A DNA stretch of 64,000 bases, taken from Muribaculaceae bacterium. GTDB lineage: Bacteria; Bacteroidota; Bacteroidia; Bacteroidales; Muribaculaceae. The stretch lies in NCBI GenBank assembly GCA_017619355.1, contig JAFZSO010000012.1, positions 1 through 64,000 of the forward strand. Direction: 5' to 3'. How positions within the stretch are numbered: the first letter of the stretch is position 1; each line of letters opens with the position of its first letter. A model generated the notes under the pieces. That model worked only from the letters and a program-made list of their open reading frames with translations. It ran no database searches and was not told the DNA's origin. This document shows positions 60,289 to 64,000 of the stretch, piece after piece. A program made the translations under genes and the position numbers.

Positions 60289-61572
60289 ATGATACTACTC
60301 AATACAGCAAGCACCACGGTGCTATCAAGTGCCTTTTTCTTTTTATTAATCACTTTGTTTCTGGTGATTCTCCTGCTTGTCGCCAAGCACTATCTCGTGC
60401 CTTCGGGCAAGGTGACCATCTCGGTCAACGACGGCAAGAAGGAGTTCCAGGCCGAATCGGGCGGAACACTGCTCAACACCCTGCATCAGCATGGCGTGAT
60501 GCTCTCGAGCGCCTGTGGCGGCAAGGGCAGCTGCGGACAGTGTAAAGTGCAGGTGGTGGAAGGTGGCGGTGAAATACTGCCCACCGAGAAAGTGCACTTC
60601 TCGCGCAAGGAACAACAGGCTCACTGGCGACTGGGTTGCCAGGTGAAGGTGAAGGATGACCTGAAGATTCAGGTAGCCGACTCTGTGCTTGAAGTCAAGG
60701 AATACGAATGCACGGTGGTGAGCAACAAGCTCGTGTCATCGTTCATCAAGGAGTTCATCGTTGCATTGCCTCCTGGCGAGCACATGGACTTCATCCCAGG
60801 CAGCTATGCCCAGATTCGCATTCCTGAATACGAGATGAGCTACGACAAGGACATCGACAAGGAGAGTCTGGGCGAATATCTGCCCACTTGGGAAAAGTAC
60901 GACATGTTCTCGCTCAAGTGCAAGAATACCGAGGAAACCGTGAGAGCTTACTCCATGGCCAACTATCCCGCCGAGGGCGACCGCTTCATGCTCACCGTGC
61001 GCATTGCCACTCCACCCTTCAAGCCAAAACCACAAGTAGGTTTCCAAGATGTGATGCCTGGTATCGCTTCGAGCTATATCTTCACGCTCAAGCCCGGCGA
61101 CAAAGTCACCATGAGCGGTCCTTATGGCGACTTCCACCCCATCTTCGATTCCAAGCGCGAGATGATATGGGTTGGTGGTGGTGCCGGTATGGCTCCTCTG
61201 CGTGCCCAAATCATGCACATGACCCGCACGCTCAACTGCCGCGACCGCGAGATGCACTACTTCTATGGTGCCCGTTCGCTGAGCGAGGTCTTCTATCTCG
61301 ACGACTTCCTGCAGCTCGAAAAAGACTTCCCCAACTTCCACTTCCACCTGGCGCTGGACCGTCCCGATCCCGTGGCCGACGAGGCTGGTGTGAAGTACAC
61401 CGCTGGTTTTGTGGCTCCCGTGATGCGCGACACCTATCTCGGCACTCACGAGGCACCCGAAGATTGCGAGTATTACATGTGTGGTCCTGCCATGATGAGC
61501 AAGACGGTCAACGATGTGCTCGACTCACTGGGAGTAGACCCCGAGTCAATCCACTACGACAACTTCGGCTAA
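60289..61572 (+). CDS. nqrF: Na+-NQR subunit F, NADH-oxidising flavoprotein
   Basis: NqrF takes electrons from NADH. The 427-residue protein has an N-terminal membrane helix (FFLLITLFLVILLLVAKHYLV), a 2Fe-2S ferredoxin domain with Cys76, Cys82, Cys85 and Cys117 (SACGGKGSCGQCKV and RLGCQVKV), an FAD domain (RAYSMANYP) and an NADH domain (MIWVGGGAGMAPLRAQ, YYMCGPAMMSK). It is the last gene of the operon, followed by a strong terminator. Confidence 0.96.
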   Translation: MILLNTASTTVLSSAFFFLLITLFLVILLLVAKHYLVPSGKVTISVNDGKKEFQAESGGTLLNTLHQHGVMLSSACGGKGSCGQCKVQVVEGGGEILPTEKVHFSRKEQQAHWRLGCQVKVKDDLKIQVADSVLEVKEYECTVVSNKLVSSFIKEFIVALPPGEHMDFIPGSYAQIRIPEYEMSYDKDIDKESLGEYLPTWEKYDMFSLKCKNTEETVRAYSMANYPAEGDRFMLTVRIATPPFKPKPQVGFQDVMPGIASSYIFTLKPGDKVTMSGPYGDFHPIFDSKREMIWVGGGAGMAPLRAQIMHMTRTLNCRDREMHYFYGARSLSEVFYLDDFLQLEKDFPNFHFHLALDRPDPVADEAGVKYTAGFVAPVMRDTYLGTHEAPEDCEYYMCGPAMMSKTVNDVLDSLGVDPESIHYDNFG

Positions 61573-61593
61573 CTCATAACCATTCAAGCATTA

Positions 61594-61636
61594 CAGGCGA
61601 TAGCTCACTTTACATCGGGCTATCGCCTGTTTTTAT
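61594..61636 (+). terminator. Terminator of the nqr operon
   Basis: Perfect 11-base stem CAGGCGATAGC (61594-61604) and GCTATCGCCTG (61619-61629) with a 14-base loop, followed by a T-run (61630-61634). Confidence 0.88.
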
Positions 61637-61707
61637 TGTTATATAGCAGATTCTTACTGTCTCTGTGGACAATTTATTGAAAATAGTGTTCTTTTTTACT
61701 AAGGATT

Positions 61708-61737
61708 TTGGTATTTCAAAAAAGTTTTATACCTTTG
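61708..61737 (+). promoter_or_regulatory. Promoter of rho
   Basis: TTG (61708-61710), 19-base spacer, TACCTTTG (61730-61737). The rho ATG is at 61925, leaving a leader of about 180 bases. Confidence 0.7.
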
Positions 61738-61754
61738 TACAAGAATTTCAAAAC

Positions 61755-61818
61755 AGCCCCTGCGGTTTCATTCATGACCGACATGGTTTCAAGGCCCAGA
61801 GGCTTCCCTATTTTTTTT
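61755..61818 (+). promoter_or_regulatory. Hairpin with T8 tract in the rho leader
   Basis: AGCCCCTG (61755-61762) and CAGAGGCT (61797-61804) can pair with one C-A mismatch, around an inner CGGT/ACCG stem. Eight T (61811-61818) follow after a short CCC spacer. It is a possible attenuator, weaker than a standard terminator, at about 107 bases before the rho start. Confidence 0.35.
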
Positions 61819-61924
61819 CACATCAACAAGTTTTAAAACTCTAACCAGTTGACGTTGTGGCGCTATTAATGCAATTCGTTATGCCACTTCATCTAACTCT
61901 AAGAATAATCAGAAAACAACTTTT

Positions 61925-64000
61925 ATGTACACTATCAATGATTTGAGAGCCATGAGTGAAAGCGATTTGAAATCGCTCGCTCAATCTATGGGTATCAAGA
62001 AAGTAGATTCAATCGACAAAGAAGATTTAGTGTTTCAGGTTCTGGACGAACAGGCCATCATAGATGCCGCCAACACACCAGATAAGCCCAAACGCAAACG
62101 CACCCGCACACAAAAGGATGCAACTGCAAAGAAGGCCAAGAAGGAATCGGCTAACACACCTACTGAGGAACCGACAGATGAACCGAAACAGGAAAAGAGC
62201 CAGGAGCAGAAACCGGCCGAGGAACAGAAACCCGCTCCTAAGAAAAGAGGTCGCAAGCCCAAAAAGCAGGAAGAGCCTAAGGAAGATGCTGTAAAGGATG
62301 AAAACATGTCCAATACTGAGGAAACAGCCGAAGCTACTGCCCAAGAAGCAGAAAAGCCCGCTGAGGAACAGCCTGCAGCACCTCGCCGCAGCAAGAGAAA
62401 ACGCATCGAGAAAATCAAAGATGAGAATCCCACCCTCAACTTCGAGGCTCATCCCGAAACGACCGAAACCATTCAGGAAATGCCTGAACAGTTCAATACA
62501 CCCACCAGCAACGGACAAGAAATCGATATGGCAAATCCCAACGAATTTGTCCCTGATGATGGATATATGCCCGACGATGTTAATATGCCACAGGAAGGCA
62601 TGATGCAAGACGGCCCCATGTACGATGAGAACATGGCGCCTATGGAAGGAGGCTACTATTACGATGACTATAACGGTGAAGGTGGCTATATGCCCGACGA
62701 CAACATGATGCCTTATCCCGCATCACAGGAAAAGAGGCAGGTATCGCTCGACTCATTCTTCAACACTCGTGGAGGACACACTTTCAAGCCCCGCACACAA
62801 GAGGAGCGTGAAGAGGCTGCCCGACGCGCCGAAGAAGAACGACGTCGCGCTGCTGAAGAGGCTGCCAAGGCTCCCATCATCATTCAAGAGCCCAAAGCCG
62901 AGAAGGAACAACCAACTGGCAAGAAGAAAAAGAACAAAAAAGGCCAACAACAGAATCAACCTGAAGAGCCCGTACTGCCCGAAAGCCCCTACAACTTCGA
63001 CGGTATTCTCACCGGCAGTGGTCTGCTTGAGGTGATGCCCGACGGCTACGGATTCCTCCGTTCGTCCGACTACAACTACCTCACCTCGCCCGACGACATC
63101 TATGTGTCGCAGTCACAAATCAAGAATAACGGCCTGAAGACAGGCGATGTGGTCGAAGGCACCATCCGTCCTCCCAAGGAAGGCGAAAAATACTTCCCGC
63201 TGTGCGAAGTGAAGCTCATTAACGGGCGCCTCCCAAGCTTCGTGCGCGACCGTGTACCTTTCGAGCACCTTGTGCCCCTCTTCCCCGACGAAAAATTTGA
63301 CCTGGAGAGCAAGAAACACCCCAACATCTCCACACGCATTGTTGATATGTTCGCCCCCATTGGCAAGGGGCAACGTGGCCTAATCGTGGCTCAGCCCAAG
63401 ACCGGTAAGACAATTCTGCTCAAGGACATCGCCAACGCCATTTCAGAGAATCACCCCGACACCTATATGATTATCCTGCTCATCGACGAGCGTCCTGAAG
63501 AGGTTACCGACATGGCCCGCAGCGTGAATGCCGAAGTGATTGCTTCTACCTTCGACGAACCTGCCGACCGCCACGTGAAGATAGCCGAGCTGGTGCTCTC
63601 GAAAGCAAAACGCATGGTAGAGTGCGGCCACGATGTGGTGATCCTGCTCGACTCCATCACTCGTCTTGCCCGCGCCTATAACACCAATGCTCCCGCATCG
63701 GGCAAGATTCTGTCGGGTGGTGTCGACGCCAATGCGCTGCAGCGCCCCAAGCGATTCTTTGGCGCAGCCCGCAACATCGAGAATGGCGGTAGCCTCACAA
63801 TCATCGCAACAGCTCTCATCGAGACTGGTTCCAAGATGGATGAAGTGATCTTTGAGGAGTTCAAGGGTACTGGCAACATGGAACTCCAGCTCGACCGCAA
63901 GCTGAGTAACAAGCGCATATTCCCGGCCGTCGACATCATGGCTTCGAGCACACGTCGCGACGACTTGCTCCTCAATCAGGACACGCTCAACCGCATGTGG
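61925..64000 (+). CDS. rho: Transcription termination factor Rho, with long disordered N-terminal region (3' end outside window)
   Basis: The window shows 692 residues without a stop, against about 420 for E. coli Rho. Residues 1-45 are a Rho_N helical domain ([20 protein letters not shown]). Residues of about 46-350 are a low-complexity insert: Lys/Arg-rich blocks, an AT-hook-like KKRGRKPKK (about 104-112), a Met/Tyr/Asp/Gly-rich part (212-265) and an Arg/Glu helix (about 293-318). From 355 the primary RNA-binding CSD starts ([11 protein letters not shown]). Walker A (VAQPKTGKT, about 487-495), Walker B ([11 protein letters not shown]), the Q-loop ([21 protein letters not shown]) and R-loop parts are present, so it is a functional ATPase. 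Bacteroides Rho is known to carry such a disordered region. Confidence 0.95.
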   Translation, partial: MYTINDLRAMSESDLKSLAQSMGIKKVDSIDKEDLVFQVLDEQAIIDAANTPDKPKRKRTRTQKDATAKKAKKESANTPTEEPTDEPKQEKSQEQKPAEEQKPAPKKRGRKPKKQEEPKEDAVKDENMSNTEETAEATAQEAEKPAEEQPAAPRRSKRKRIEKIKDENPTLNFEAHPETTETIQEMPEQFNTPTSNGQEIDMANPNEFVPDDGYMPDDVNMPQEGMMQDGPMYDENMAPMEGGYYYDDYNGEGGYMPDDNMMPYPASQEKRQVSLDSFFNTRGGHTFKPRTQEEREEAARRAEEERRRAAEEAAKAPIIIQEPKAEKEQPTGKKKKNKKGQQQNQPEEPVLPESPYNFDGILTGSGLLEVMPDGYGFLRSSDYNYLTSPDDIYVSQSQIKNNGLKTGDVVEGTIRPPKEGEKYFPLCEVKLINGRLPSFVRDRVPFEHLVPLFPDEKFDLESKKHPNISTRIVDMFAPIGKGQRGLIVAQPKTGKTILLKDIANAISENHPDTYMIILLIDERPEEVTDMARSVNAEVIASTFDEPADRHVKIAELVLSKAKRMVECGHDVVILLDSITRLARAYNTNAPASGKILSGGVDANALQRPKRFFGAARNIENGGSLTIIATALIETGSKMDEVIFEEFKGTGNMELQLDRKLSNKRIFPAVDIMASSTRRDDLLLNQDTLNRMW

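Larger units (their letters stand above)
61573..61924. other. Intergenic region between nqrF and rho
   Basis: These 352 bases contain the nqr terminator (61594-61636), the rho promoter (61708-61737) and a leader with a hairpin and T8 run (61755-61818). A 20-codon frame starting at the ATG at 61774 overlaps this hairpin; no other gene is supported. Confidence 0.55.

Overview
The window looks like a chromosomal segment of a gut-type Bacteroidales bacterium. Evidence: promoters of the Bacteroidota form TTG-N19-21-TAnnTTTG recur upstream of genes; there is a TonB/ExbB/ExbD/ExbD cluster, an NQR operon, a Rho with a very long N-terminal insert, BspA-type leucine-rich repeat and dockerin-tailed secreted proteins, and a TPR-membrane-HTH regulator next to a DUF3244-like exported protein. 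Muribaculaceae or Prevotellaceae would fit, but that placement is inference. No rRNA, tRNA, CRISPR array or complete insertion sequence was seen.

Layout. (1) 1-7.9 kb is accessory: the edge of a transposase, about 0.8 kb of hairpin-rich noncoding DNA, a secreted LRR protein, a beta-helix protein without a signal peptide, a DUF3244-like exported protein, and a TPR/HTH membrane regulator whose base composition changes abruptly inside the gene. (2) 8-17.9 kb is minus-strand housekeeping: DUF1015 protein, purA, a Fur-family regulator, a sugar nucleotidyltransferase, galK, trxA, dnaE and a small protein. (3) 18.1-20.2 kb is a putrescine pathway operon (small acidic protein, agmatine deiminase, N-carbamoylputrescine amidase). 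(4) 20.3-30.2 kb holds a DUF5686 outer membrane protein, a CYTH protein, an rRNA uracil methyltransferase, ppdK with an attenuator-like leader, ridA and umuDC. (5) 30.4-33.8 kb is an exported beta-propeller plus a dockerin-tailed amidase. (6) 33.9-38.8 kb is a polysaccharide cluster (wecB, galE, flippase, glycosyltransferase) with a 53-residue ORF at its end. (7) 38.9-48.5 kb has a DMT/DUF486 membrane protein, a C45 peptidase, thioesterase-dprA-helicase, a thioredoxin lipoprotein, a TsaC-type protein, a B3/B4 protein, mtnN-luxS and class III fructose-bisphosphatase. (8) 48.6-55.1 kb is a minus-strand energy-transduction cluster: exbB, two exbD, tonB, a two-helix membrane protein, a PstS-like lipoprotein and a TPR protein. 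(9) 55.6-61.6 kb is nqrABCDEF, and rho runs off the right edge.

How the parts connect. NQR exports Na+ using NADH, and the ExbB/ExbD/TonB complex spends an ion gradient to drive outer-membrane transport. PpdK and class III Fbp are both gluconeogenic or glycolytic branch-point enzymes. MtnN and LuxS recycle S-adenosylhomocysteine. GalK, the nucleotidyltransferase, GalE, WecB, the flippase and the glycosyltransferase serve sugar activation and surface glycan assembly. The best candidates for new biology are the ppdK leader (promoter, 33-codon ORF, hairpin with T-run), the disordered region and leader of rho, the mosaic regulator, and two REP-like palindromes that differ by a compensatory base pair change.
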